A model generated the notes under the pieces. The model did no database searches. It saw nothing but the letters and a program-made list of their open reading frames with translations, and was not told where the DNA came from. A program made the translations under genes and the position numbers. From NCBI RefSeq assembly GCF_002090075.1, contig NZ_BBRI01000002.1:620001-684000 (forward strand): DNA of 64,000 nt. The letters are read 5' to 3'. Shown here piece by piece: positions 1-8,048 of the stretch. This DNA comes from Demequina sp. NBRC 110052. Lineage in GTDB: Bacteria; Actinomycetota; Actinomycetes; Actinomycetales; Demequinaceae. Every line of letters begins with the position of its first letter. Position 1 is the stretch's first letter.

Positions 1-1
1 A

Positions 2-526
2 CCGCGCTTCGCACAGTTCGCCGCGGCCGTCGGCGAGGACCGCCTGGTCAGTGCCGCCCAACCCGTGCTGACCGTCCTGCGCGACCGGACCGGCGAGTCC
101 TCGCAGCTCTACCGCCCGCACGGCGACCAGCGCATCTGCATCGCGGCCTCGGACCGCCCCATGGGCCTGCGCGATTCCATCCCCGTCGGCACCACCATGA
201 CCATGACCGCTGGCTCAGCCGCGCAGGTGCTCCTCGCCTGGGAGGAAGGCGAGCGCCTGCACCGCGGGCTCGCCGCGGCACGATTCACCGCATCCGACCT
301 TGGCGTGGTCCGCGAGCGCGGATGGGCCGAGAGCTCCGGCGAGCGCGAGGCCGGCGTCAGCTCGGTCTCGGCGCCCGTGTGGGGCACCGCTGGCACCGTC
401 ATCGCCGCCGTCTCCATCTCGGGACCCGCCGAGCGCCTCACCGCGCACCCCGGCGCGCATCACGCGACCGCCGTCGTCGAGGCGGCGCAGCAGCTCAGCG
501 AGGTCCTGCGCCGCACGGAGGGCTGA
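2..526 (+). CDS. ndgR: NdgR-type IclR family transcriptional regulator, C-terminal part (5' truncated by window edge)
   Basis: The reading frame is open from base 2 and ends at TGA 524-526. It gives about 174 residues of an IclR effector domain, and the winged-helix N-terminus lies off the left edge. The segment TGESSQLYRPHGDQRICIA and the later AGSAAQVLLAWEEGERLHRG, RGWAESSGEREAGVSSVSAP and SGPAERLTAHPG blocks resemble, from memory, actinobacterial NdgR, a regulator of leuCD and amino-acid-dependent growth. leuCD would then be expected just outside the window, which cannot be checked here. A hairpin at 531-580 follows the stop. Confidence in the IclR family is high; the NdgR assignment is somewhat less certain. 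Confidence 0.88.
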   Translation, partial: PRFAQFAAAVGEDRLVSAAQPVLTVLRDRTGESSQLYRPHGDQRICIAASDRPMGLRDSIPVGTTMTMTAGSAAQVLLAWEEGERLHRGLAAARFTASDLGVVRERGWAESSGEREAGVSSVSAPVWGTAGTVIAAVSISGPAERLTAHPGAHHATAVVEAAQQLSEVLRRTEG

Positions 527-530
527 GCAG

Positions 531-580
531 GCCCGACGCCAGGGCCGGCGTGCCGGCAGAAGCCGGCCACAGCGTCGGGC
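531..580. terminator. Inverted repeat after ndgR built from the GCCCGACGC motif
   Basis: GCCCGACGC at 531-539 is exactly complementary to GCGTCGGGC at 572-580, and further GCCGGC palindromes lie between them. It starts 4 bases after the ndgR stop, so a terminator role is likely. No T-tract follows. The right arm is part of a 17-base sequence (573-589) repeated at 4977-4993. Confidence 0.6.
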
Positions 581-712
581 CGGCACTTCCACAAAGCAAC
601 CGGTTCAGATGCGCACGCCCGCGCTTCGTGTTACGTTCCCCAAGCGTGCCGGTGCTGGCGAAAGCCCTGGCATCCACGTTCCGATTCTCAACGGCGACAA
701 TCTGGAGGAACA

Positions 713-3700
713 GTGCAAAGCTTCGTGAGAGCGCTCTCATCAGCCGCGGCGGCGGCTTCGCTCATCGTGTTGGCCACAGTGCCAGCAACGGCTGACGTCA
801 CCAACGGCGACTTCTCGGAAGGCGAATCCGGGTGGTTCGCCTACGGGTTCGACTCGCAGAGCTTCGATGACGGCCAGTTCTGCGGAACCGTCGGCTCCGG
901 AACCGCGAACCCGTGGGACGCGGCCGTCGGCCAGAACCTCACGTCGCTCGACCCTGGCGCCTACACCCTCTCCTTCACTGCCTCGGGAGATGGCCCCGCC
1001 TCAGTCGTGGTCGGCCAAGGTGTGGACCCCTACGCGCAGTACTGGTCGACCACGGTCGACCTCACCGCCGAAGCGCAGGAGTTCTCGCTCGACGTCACGG
1101 TGAGCGAGGAGACCTCATCGCCGCAGATCGTGTGGCAGACGGGCGCCGCGCCCGGCGCAACCGTATGCCTCGACGATGTGTCGTTCACCCAGGCCGGCGT
1201 GGAGTACCTCTCCAACACTGACTTCACGGATGGCACCGACCCGTGGTGGACCTCGAACGTCTCAGACTCCACGCTCACGGATGGCGTGTGGTGCCTCGAC
1301 ATCCCGGGCGGCACCTCCAACCCTTGGGACGTCATCATCGGGCACAACGACCTCGGCCCGCTCGACCCCGCCTCAGGCCGCACCGTGCTTCCGGCAGGTC
1401 CGTACACGCTGTCGTTCACGGGGACAGGCACGGGACCCGTGCGCGCCATCGTCGGCGACAACGGAGCCCCGTACACCACCTACGGCGAGCTCATCCAGGC
1501 GGCGCCCGACGGGACCTACACGACGTCATTCACTCTCGGTGAGGCCACCCCGTCCTCGCCCGACGCGCCCACCTTGCAGGTCGCGCTCCAGGTCGGCGGC
1601 TCAGCCGAGCCGTGGACCCTGTGCCTGGACGAGGTGTCACTCATCGGTGGCGCGGAGCCGCCGCAGTACGTGCCCGAGACCGGGCCGCGCGTGCGCGTGA
1701 ACCAGGTCGGCTACCTCGTACAGGGGCCCAAGGAGGCCACGCTGGTCACCGAGGCGACCGAGCCGGTCACGTGGGAGCTGAGGAGCGGCGGCGCGACCGT
1801 CGCCTCGGGTGAGACGAGCCCCCTGGGAACCGACGCATCGGCCGGGCAGAACGTGCACGGCATCGACTTCAGCGACGTGACCGCGAGCGGCACTTACACC
1901 CTCGTAGCCGACGGCGAGGAGTCCTACGAGTTCGAGATCGGCACCGAGGCGTACCAGCAGCTGCGGTACGACGCGCTCAACTACTTCTACCTGGCGCGCT
2001 CAGGTATCGAGATCGACGCCGACATCGTGGGCGAGGACTACGCTCGCGCCGCTGGCCACGTCTCGTCCCCGGAGGACGGCGCCGTCAACCAGGGCGACCT
2101 CGACGTGCCCTGCCAGAACCCGGCCGATGCGGCGGCGGCCTACACCGACGAGTACGGCTGGGCCGGGTGCGACTACACGCTCGACGTGGTCGGGGGCTGG
2201 TACGACGCAGGAGACCACGGCAAGTACGTCGTCAACGGCGGCATCGCTACGGCACAGCTGCTCGGCACGTTCGAGCGCACCAAGACGGCCGCCACGACCG
2301 ACCTCGGGGCACTGCGCGACGGCACGCTCAACGTGCCAGAGACGTCCAACGGCGTGCCCGATGTGCTGGACGAGGCACGCTGGCAGCTCGAGTTCATGCT
2401 GTCGATGCAGGTGCCCGAGGGCGAGCAGTTCGCGGGACTTGTGCACCACAAGATCCATGACGACGGATGGACGGGCCTTCCCCTCATGCCGGCGAATGAC
2501 CCTCAGGTGCGCGAGCTGCACCGGCCCTCGACGGCCGCGACGCTCAACCTGGCGGCCACCGCAGCTCAGGGCGCGCGCCTGTTCGCTCCGTACGACGAGG
2601 ACTTCGCACGCGAACTCCTCGATGCTGCACGCTCAACGTGGGAGGCAGCGCTCGGCACACCGGACCTGTACGCTCCTGCGGCGGACGGCAACGACGGCGG
2701 CGGCCCCTACGACGATGACGATGTCACCGACGAGTTCTACTGGGCCGCTGCAGAGCTGTACCTCACCACGGGAGAGCAGCAGTTCGAGGACTACCTGAGG
2801 GCGTCCAAGGTCGACACCGCGGACTCGTTCAGCGACGGGTTCTTCTGGGGCGACCTCGCCGCTCTCGCGAAGATGGACCTCGCGACCGTGCCGAACAACT
2901 ACGCGAACCGGGCCGCGATCGTCGACCAGGTCATCGCAGGCGCGGACGGACTGCTCGCGACACAGCAGGGCCAGGAGTTCGGCCTCGCACTCGCGGATGA
3001 CTCCTTCGAGTGGGGCTCCAACTCCGCCGTGCTCAACAACCAGGTGATCCTGGGAACCGCGTACGACCTCACGGGTGACCCCGCGTACGCAGACGCAGTG
3101 GTCGAGTCCATGGACTACCTGCTGGGCCGCAACGCGCTCAACATCTCGTACGTCACCGACTACGGCGACGTCACGAGCCGCAACCAGCATTCACGGTGGT
3201 TCTCCGCACAGCTCAACCCGGACCTCCCCCACCCGCCGCCGGGCTCGGTGTCCGGAGGCCCGAACCCCGACGTGCCGACCTGGGATCCGACGTTCGCAGC
3301 GCTCTACCCTGACGCCGACTGCGCACCCCAGCAGTGCTACGTGGATCACATCCAGTCCTGGTCGACCAACGAGATCACGGTGAACTGGAACTCGGCGCTC
3401 AGCTGGGTCGCCTCGTGGATGGCCGACTACGACCAGGGCGAAGCGCCGGTCCTGCAGTGCGAGGTCACGTACACCGTTCACGGATCGTGGGCGAAGGGCT
3501 ACAACACGCAGATCTGGATCAACAACGTCTCGGATGAGGCGCTCACTTCCTGGGATCTGACGTGGGGCTACCCGGCCGACGACGCGATCTCGAGCCAGGC
3601 GTGGAGCGCGGAGTGGAGCCAGGATGGCGCCTTCGTGACCGCGTCGTCCATGCCGTGGAACGGCACGATCAAGCCGGGCAAGCGGGTGACGGTCGGGTTC

Positions 3701-3778
3701 CTCGGCGAGCCCGGCTGGCTCCCGGACGCCGAGCCCGAGCAGTTCTGGCTCAACGGCCAGCCTTGCATCACCGGCTGA
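713..3778 (+). CDS. Secreted GH9 cellulase (CBM4/9-CBM4/9-Ig-GH9-CBM2)
   Basis: GTG start with TGGAGGAA 5 bases upstream; 1021 aa. Residues 1-27 form a signal peptide (cleavage near ATA-DV). Two CBM4/9-like beta-sandwich modules follow (about 30-160 and 165-314), then the N-terminal Ig-like domain of GH9 enzymes (about 325-409, VRVNQVGYL), the GH9 (alpha/alpha)6 catalytic domain (about 412-904) and a C-terminal CBM2 (about 914-1021, WNGTIKPG and FWLNG motifs). Catalytic features are visible: GGWYDAGDHGKYV carries the base aspartates, RNQHSRWF the conserved His/Arg, and NEITVNWNS the acid Glu near residue 886. The order resembles Cellulomonas CenC, but with a CBM2 instead of trailing Ig repeats. 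It probably cleaves beta-1,4-glucan outside the cell. A perfect palindrome lies in its first codons (726-739). Confidence 0.95.
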   Translation: MQSFVRALSSAAAAASLIVLATVPATADVTNGDFSEGESGWFAYGFDSQSFDDGQFCGTVGSGTANPWDAAVGQNLTSLDPGAYTLSFTASGDGPASVVVGQGVDPYAQYWSTTVDLTAEAQEFSLDVTVSEETSSPQIVWQTGAAPGATVCLDDVSFTQAGVEYLSNTDFTDGTDPWWTSNVSDSTLTDGVWCLDIPGGTSNPWDVIIGHNDLGPLDPASGRTVLPAGPYTLSFTGTGTGPVRAIVGDNGAPYTTYGELIQAAPDGTYTTSFTLGEATPSSPDAPTLQVALQVGGSAEPWTLCLDEVSLIGGAEPPQYVPETGPRVRVNQVGYLVQGPKEATLVTEATEPVTWELRSGGATVASGETSPLGTDASAGQNVHGIDFSDVTASGTYTLVADGEESYEFEIGTEAYQQLRYDALNYFYLARSGIEIDADIVGEDYARAAGHVSSPEDGAVNQGDLDVPCQNPADAAAAYTDEYGWAGCDYTLDVVGGWYDAGDHGKYVVNGGIATAQLLGTFERTKTAATTDLGALRDGTLNVPETSNGVPDVLDEARWQLEFMLSMQVPEGEQFAGLVHHKIHDDGWTGLPLMPANDPQVRELHRPSTAATLNLAATAAQGARLFAPYDEDFARELLDAARSTWEAALGTPDLYAPAADGNDGGGPYDDDDVTDEFYWAAAELYLTTGEQQFEDYLRASKVDTADSFSDGFFWGDLAALAKMDLATVPNNYANRAAIVDQVIAGADGLLATQQGQEFGLALADDSFEWGSNSAVLNNQVILGTAYDLTGDPAYADAVVESMDYLLGRNALNISYVTDYGDVTSRNQHSRWFSAQLNPDLPHPPPGSVSGGPNPDVPTWDPTFAALYPDADCAPQQCYVDHIQSWSTNEITVNWNSALSWVASWMADYDQGEAPVLQCEVTYTVHGSWAKGYNTQIWINNVSDEALTSWDLTWGYPADDAISSQAWSAEWSQDGAFVTASSMPWNGTIKPGKRVTVGFLGEPGWLPDAEPEQFWLNGQPCITG
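726..739. promoter_or_regulatory. Candidate CelR/CebR-like LacI operator inside the cellulase start
   Basis: TGAGAGCGCTCTCA is a perfect 14-base palindrome 13 bases after the cellulase start codon. It differs by one symmetric base pair from the actinobacterial cellulase operator TGGGAGCGCTCCCA bound by CelR/CebR. The similarity and placement suggest sugar-responsive control; binding is inferred. Confidence 0.6.
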
Positions 3779-3784
3779 GCAGCA

Positions 3785-3821
3785 CCACCGGCGGCGGCGT
3801 GACACACGCCGCCGCCGGTGG
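3785..3821 (+). terminator. Strong GC hairpin after the cellulase gene
   Basis: A perfect 17-base stem (3785-3801 with 3805-3821) and a 3-base loop begin 6 bases after the cellulase stop. No T-tract follows, which is common for actinobacterial terminators. Confidence 0.7.
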
Positions 3822-3891
3822 ACGGTCGCCCTGCGCGCAGCACTCTCGGACATGACACGTGGACGACACATGGCTGCGCTTGACTGGGGCC

Positions 3892-4932
3892 ATGCGCGTC
3901 GATGACTATCTGCGGCTGCTGCCGAAGACCGAGCTGCACTGCCACTTCACCTCCACGATGTCCGCCGGGCGCCTGATCGCGCTCGCAGACAAGTACGGCG
4001 TCGAGCTGCCGACGACGGACCCCGAGCAGCTCTTCGCCTACACGGATCTCGCTGATTTCCTCGTGGCATTCCGCGCAGCCACCGACGTGCTGCGCGAACC
4101 CGAAGACCTCGCGCAGGTGGCATACGACGGAGTCCGCACCGATGTCGCGGACGGCTCACTGCGCTACCGCGAGTACTACGTCAATCCGCAGTACTTCGCA
4201 CCAAAGGGACTCGACTATCGCGCCCTGCTCGACCCGATCATCGAAGGCCTGCGCGCCGCCGAGACGGACCTCGGCGTGGGGTTCCGGATCGTTATCGCGA
4301 TCAACCGCCAGGACTCCCCCGGCTCTGCCGTGGAGCTCGTCCAGACGATGCTGGACAACCCGCTGCCCGAGGTGGTGGGGCTCGGCATGGACGATCTCAC
4401 GCCGGAGCTCACGGAGGACCCAGGGAGGTTCGCCGAGGCCTACGCGCTGGCTCGTTCCGCCGGGCTGAGGACGACTGCGCACGCGGGCGAACGGCCGGTC
4501 GACAGCCCGGAGAACGTGCGGGTCGCGATCGATGAGCTCGAGGTGGACCGCGTGGACCACGGGTATCGCATCGTCGACGACCCAGAGCTGACCGCGCGGG
4601 CGCGAGACAAGGGCCTGCACTTCGCGACCACACCGTGGTCGACGACGATCTGTTCCGGCTGGACGATCGACCCGAGCCACCGCATCCGCGCGATGATCGA
4701 CGCGGGGCTGTCCGTGAGCCTGTCCTCGGATGACGCGGTGTTCTTCCGCACCTCGGTAGGGCGTGAGTACACAGAGGCGCTGCCGCTGATGGGCCTGGGG
4801 ATCGAGGACGCCAAGAGGCTCACGTTGGCCGGCATCGATGGCGCCTTCTGCGACGACGACACGAAGGCCTCTTTGCGGGCGCGCTTCGCCGCCGAGATGC
4901 TCGCGCTCAACGCGGCGCTCGCGTCGGCCTGA
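3892..4932 (+). CDS. add: Adenosine deaminase
   Basis: About 346 aa from ATG 3892; an in-frame GTG at 3859 would add 11 residues, but the ATG puts LPKTELHCH at the usual place for the family. It converts adenosine (or deoxyadenosine) to inosine in purine salvage. Metal and catalytic motifs are present: HxH (H16, H18, written HCH), TAHAGE, VDHGYRI and SLSSDD. The loop after HxH reads FTSTM rather than the common LEGS/LDGS, so specificity for another adenine-containing substrate is possible. It stands alone between the cellulase and a convergent roadblock operon, with a shared terminator at 4937-4984. Confidence 0.85.
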   Translation: MRVDDYLRLLPKTELHCHFTSTMSAGRLIALADKYGVELPTTDPEQLFAYTDLADFLVAFRAATDVLREPEDLAQVAYDGVRTDVADGSLRYREYYVNPQYFAPKGLDYRALLDPIIEGLRAAETDLGVGFRIVIAINRQDSPGSAVELVQTMLDNPLPEVVGLGMDDLTPELTEDPGRFAEAYALARSAGLRTTAHAGERPVDSPENVRVAIDELEVDRVDHGYRIVDDPELTARARDKGLHFATTPWSTTICSGWTIDPSHRIRAMIDAGLSVSLSSDDAVFFRTSVGREYTEALPLMGLGIEDAKRLTLAGIDGAFCDDDTKASLRARFAAEMLALNAALASA

Positions 4933-4936
4933 AGAC

Positions 4937-4984
4937 GCCCGACGCTGGGGCGGCCGGGATACCGGCGCCACCCCACCGTCGGGC
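4937..4984. terminator. Bidirectional terminator between add and the roadblock operon
   Basis: A long imperfect stem begins with GCCCGACG at 4937 and ends with CGTCGGGC at 4984, extended inward by CTGGGG/CCCCAC pairs. It sits between two converging genes (stops at 4932 and 4999), so it probably stops transcription from both sides. Confidence 0.75.
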
Positions 4985-4998
4985 CGGCACTTCGGCGG

Positions 4999-5355
4999 CT
5001 ACGCGAGGGCGTCGAGGCGCCGTCCGGCGGCGCGCACGCGCCGGTACACATCGTGGCCCGCAGCCTCGAGGTCCGCGACCACGACCATGAGGAGGTCGTT
5101 CACGGGCCTCGCGATCAGCTGCACGCCGGAGCCGTACACGATCACGCCCTCGGCACGCCCCAGGCCGAACGAGTGCGCCGCGTGATCCGTGGCGCCGACG
5201 AGCACCGCGACGCTGGCGGCGCCGAGTTCGCGCTCCTCGAGGGCCGCGTCGTCGTAGTGCGCGACGCCGTCAGGCCGGGAGAACAGGACCCTGCGCACAC
5301 CCGGGACCGCACGGAGTTCTGCCGCCTCGGCGGCGCACGCCTCGCGCGAGATCAC
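4999..5355 (-). CDS. Roadblock/LC7 domain protein, third roadblock of the operon
   Basis: 118 aa, the last gene of a leftward operon, overlapping the gene before it by 4 bases. Its layout (long N-terminal helix, GVRRVLFSRPDGVAHYDD strand pair, GVIVYGSGVQLIARPVND strands, C-terminal helix) fits the MglB/roadblock fold. Roadblock proteins bind small GTPases as regulators or scaffolds, and a cognate GTPase is encoded two genes upstream. It is divergent in sequence from the other two roadblocks here, which suggests a separate role rather than recent duplication. Function beyond GTPase partnering is unknown. Confidence 0.75.
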   Translation of the reverse strand: MISREACAAEAAELRAVPGVRRVLFSRPDGVAHYDDAALEERELGAASVAVLVGATDHAAHSFGLGRAEGVIVYGSGVQLIARPVNDLLMVVVADLEAAGHDVYRRVRAAGRRLDALA

Positions 5356-5732
5356 GCGGCGACCGGAGAGCCCGAGAGCCTGCGCAGGGCATCGACTTCG
5401 CGAAGCGCAGCCTCGCCGAGCGCGCCGGTGTCCACTCGTGGTCCTGTCACGACGGCCAGCAGATGGGTCGCGTCGATCGGATACACGAAGAGGCAGCCGT
5501 CCGCGCTGACTGTGGCGGTGAAGTGCACACTTTCGAGCTCCAGGGATGCGGACGAGGCGGCGGCGAGCCCGAGCACCGTGGCGGTGAGCGCAGCGGCACC
5601 GTCGCGCTTCTCGAGTGGGACGTCGTCATACAGAGCGATGCCGTCGGTGCGCGCCACGATCACGCGACGCACCTCGTCGACGTTCTGGCGCAGGCGCGCG
5701 CCTGCGAGCAGTCCATGCTTGGCGAGAATCAT
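5352..5732 (-). CDS. Roadblock/LC7 domain protein, second roadblock of the operon
   Basis: 126 aa with ATG overlapping the stop of the GTPase gene (ATGA, 5729-5732) and its own end overlapping the next gene by 4 bases, so translational coupling is likely. The motif VRRVIVARTDGIALYDDVP matches the conserved strand-turn of MglB-like roadblock proteins. It includes an ALTATVLGLAAASSASL helix and the SADGCLFVYPIDATHLLAVVT strands. The probable role is as partner or GTPase-activating factor of the adjacent GTPase. No membrane segments are seen. Confidence 0.78.
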   Translation of the reverse strand: MILAKHGLLAGARLRQNVDEVRRVIVARTDGIALYDDVPLEKRDGAAALTATVLGLAAASSASLELESVHFTATVSADGCLFVYPIDATHLLAVVTGPRVDTGALGEAALREVDALRRLSGSPVAA

Positions 5733-6268
5733 GCGGACTCCTTGTACTCGAGAGACCGCGCCATGCCCACGAGGGTCGCGAGCAGGTCGTGTGCCTCGCG
5801 CTCGTCGCGCGGGTCATGGGCCACGATCAGGCGGGGCTCGACGCCGATGAACTCGGCGAGCGCCTCGCGTGAGAGCGTCGCCTGATCCCACCGGTTCGCC
5901 GCGATGAGGAACGGCACCTCGGGGGCGAAGCCGCGGAACTGTCGCAGGATCGACTTCAGCTGCGCCTGCGCCTGCAGCCGGCTGGCATCCACCAGCAGCG
6001 CATACGCGTGCATGCCCCTCGCGAGGACGGGCCACATGAAGCTGAAGCGCTCCTGCCCGGGGGTGCCGAACACCGACACGACCGTGCCGTCGTCCAGCCG
6101 CGCGCTGCCATGGTCCATGGCGACGGTCGTCTGCGCCTTGAGCGCCGCCGTCGCATCGGTCACGCCGCGCTCGGATCCCGTCGCGTCTGCCGCGATCGCT
6201 TTCACGAACGTGGTCTTTCCCGCACCGAAGGGGCCCGAGATGACCACCTTGAAGATCTCTTGATCCAC
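5729..6268 (-). CDS. MglA/Cvn-like small GTPase
   Basis: GTG start at 6268 follows AGGAGG by 5 bases; 179 aa. P-loop GPFGAGKTTFV lies near residues 10-20, the switch II region is FGTPGQERFSFMW, and the base-recognition motif is NRWD in place of NKxD, a pattern seen in actinobacterial GTPases encoded in conservons. It should cycle between GTP and GDP states, with the three roadblock proteins of the operon as likely regulators. The usual conservon genes (nitrate-sensor-type histidine kinase and DUF742 protein) are absent, so the input signal is unknown. There is a 4-base overlap with the next gene. Confidence 0.88.
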   Translation of the reverse strand: MDQEIFKVVISGPFGAGKTTFVKAIAADATGSERGVTDATAALKAQTTVAMDHGSARLDDGTVVSVFGTPGQERFSFMWPVLARGMHAYALLVDASRLQAQAQLKSILRQFRGFAPEVPFLIAANRWDQATLSREALAEFIGVEPRLIVAHDPRDEREAHDLLATLVGMARSLEYKESA

Positions 6269-6336
6269 GCCATCCTCCTGGGGAGCACGCCTGCGGCGGA
6301 CCTCATAGCCCGGCCGCGGGCGCGTCATCGTGTCGA

Positions 6337-6702
6337 TCAGATCTCGATGGACTTTTCGATGTTCTCGAGCTGGCGCCGCGCCATCGCGAGGTTCGCCTTG
6401 TCCTTGGCGAGCGCGAGGTACAGGAACAGGCCCTGACCGCTCGCGGCCGTGAGCGGGTGGATGATGTGGAACTGGTCCTTGAGGACGATCATGATGTCCT
6501 CGATCGGACCCTCGATGCCCGTGGAGTCCATGACGCGCATCTTGGCGCGCACCACCTCGGTGTTGCCAGCGCCCGCGAGCTCGAGGTCGATGCCCCCACC
6601 TGCGGTGGCCAGGGTCATGCCGGTGTCGAGGTCCACGAGGGCCGCAGCCTTGGCGCCGTCGATGGTCATGGCCGCGTTGACGGCCTCGGTGGGGTTGGTC
6701 AT
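6337..6702 (-). CDS. Roadblock/LC7 domain protein, first gene of the GTPase operon
   Basis: 121 aa; ATG preceded by AAGGAGAAG. Sequence features include AALVDLDTGMTLATAGGG and QFHIIHPLTAASGQGLFLYLALAKDKANLAMAR, typical of small actinobacterial roadblock proteins. It is 68 bases upstream of the GTPase gene and transcribed with it. Its length and motifs differ from the other two roadblocks in the operon. A structural role as a homodimeric or heterodimeric GTPase platform is inferred from family knowledge. Confidence 0.78.
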   Translation of the reverse strand: MTNPTEAVNAAMTIDGAKAAALVDLDTGMTLATAGGGIDLELAGAGNTEVVRAKMRVMDSTGIEGPIEDIMIVLKDQFHIIHPLTAASGQGLFLYLALAKDKANLAMARRQLENIEKSIEI

Positions 6703-7048
6703 GGGGACTTCTCCTTGGTGCGGGCGCGCCGACGGCGCCGGGGGGACGTGACCGCAGAGTCACCCAGCGCACCGGGGGTCGGTGCGCCGAGGCCTTCTCA
6801 TGCGGTGCTGCATGCTTGCGCTGGCACAACGGGCTCCTCCCTGACCGCATTCCTCGACGGCGACGCCAGGCCCCTCCAGATGTTGAGAAGGCACATTTCG
6901 TGCTGGACATACCGTGACGCACGGCGCAAATCGTGCGCATGCTCGTGGCGGATTGCGCACGGCTCCCGACCCGACGAGGGCTCCCCTGCGCCTCGACCCG
7001 GGACCTTCGCCCCGTGCCCGCCGGTCGACGCAGGCGAACCCTGGAGAT
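6703..7048. other. 346-base divergent promoter region
   Basis: Non-coding between the leftward GTPase operon and the rightward flavodoxin gene; it should hold both promoters. It contains short palindromes (for example GCGCA-N5-TGCGC near 6923) but no convincing -35/-10 pair or coding potential was seen. Confidence 0.4.
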
Positions 7049-7573
7049 ATGGGCATCTGGGTCGTATACGAGTCCCTCTGGGGCAACACCGAGGCAGTGG
7101 CACGCGCGATCGCCGAGGGCCTCGGCACCGATGCGACGCTCCTGACCACCTCACAGGCTGACCCCTCGAGGGCACTTGAGGCGAGCGCGATCGTCGCGGG
7201 CGCGCCCGTCCACGGGATGAACCTCCCCACGCAGCAGTCACGCGAGTCCGCCACCTCCAAGAAGGTCGACGCGGAGCACGCGGCAGCCGACCTCAGCACG
7301 CGCCCGATGCGCGAATGGCTCGACGCGCTTCCTCCGCTGTCTGTGCCAGCTGCAGCGTTCGATACGCGCGTCCGAGGCCCTCTGGGGCGCGGCGCCAACA
7401 CGGCGATCCTGCGCGCGCTCCAAGACAAGGGCTGCACGCGGATCAGCGCGCCGCGGGGCTTCCTCGTGAACTTCTCGAGCGCGGGCCCGGAACGCGGCGA
7501 CCTCCTGAAGGCGGGCCAACTCGACGAGGCTCGCGCGTGGGGCACCGAGCTCGCGTCGCTCCTGCGCGCCTGA
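7049..7573 (+). CDS. Flavodoxin-domain protein
   Basis: 174 aa from ATG 7049, which gives MGIWVVYESLWGNTEAVARAIA, the flavodoxin phosphate-binding loop (T/S-x-x-G-N-T). GGAG lies only 2 bases upstream, so initiation may be weak. A mid-protein variable section (about residues 58-95) precedes LSVPAAAFDTRV and GCTRISAPRGFLV, matching small actinobacterial flavodoxins that bind FMN. The role is probably electron transfer; the partner is unknown. A DCC thiol protein follows 37 bases later on the same strand. Confidence 0.8.
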   Translation: MGIWVVYESLWGNTEAVARAIAEGLGTDATLLTTSQADPSRALEASAIVAGAPVHGMNLPTQQSRESATSKKVDAEHAAADLSTRPMREWLDALPPLSVPAAAFDTRVRGPLGRGANTAILRALQDKGCTRISAPRGFLVNFSSAGPERGDLLKAGQLDEARAWGTELASLLRA

Positions 7574-7610
7574 CGCGGAATCGCCGCACGCTCCCCCGCG
7601 TTCTGGCGCC

Positions 7611-8042
7611 ATGGAGTCTCCGCGGATAGTGGTGTTCGACGGCGACTGTGGGCTGTGCAACGGCTTCGTCGCCTGGCTGGTGCGCCATGACCGCGCCGCG
7701 CTGCATCTGCTCGCAGGAAGCGGCGGCAAGGCCGGGCGTGCGGTCGTGCGCCGTGCGGGTCTCTCGCCCGAGATCACGGCATCCACCATCATCTTGTGGA
7801 ACGGCGAACGCGCGATCCTCAGATCCGACGCGGTGATCGACATCGTGAGCGCGCTCGGCTGGCCGTGGCGCGGGGCACGCATACTACGGTGGGTGCCCCG
7901 CGGCCTACGCGACGCCATCTATGCACAGGCGGCCCGGCGTCGACCGCGCATCGAAGGCGATCCCGTGTGCGGCGTGCCTCCGCGCGAACTCGCGCAGGAG
8001 TGGCGGCGACGCCTCGCATCCGTCGAGGACGCGGCGGCCTGA
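7611..8042 (+). CDS. DCC-family thiol-disulfide oxidoreductase (DUF393)
   Basis: 143 aa. The N-terminal motif VVFDGDCGLCNGFV contains the DxDCxxC signature that names the DCC family, a thioredoxin-like redox group. The remainder includes a second Cys in DPVCGVPPREL. Substrate unknown. It follows the flavodoxin gene in the same direction and may be cotranscribed. It converges with the sigma-partner gene, leaving only 6 bases between stops. Confidence 0.85.
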   Translation: MESPRIVVFDGDCGLCNGFVAWLVRHDRAALHLLAGSGGKAGRAVVRRAGLSPEITASTIILWNGERAILRSDAVIDIVSALGWPWRGARILRWVPRGLRDAIYAQAARRRPRIEGDPVCGVPPRELAQEWRRRLASVEDAAA

Positions 8043-8048
8043 GCGCTG

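Noticed and set aside
5729..6940. N-terminal extension of the GTPase up to 6940
   Set aside because: It overlaps the first roadblock gene in another frame; GTG 6268 has an AGGAGG site and places the P-loop normally.
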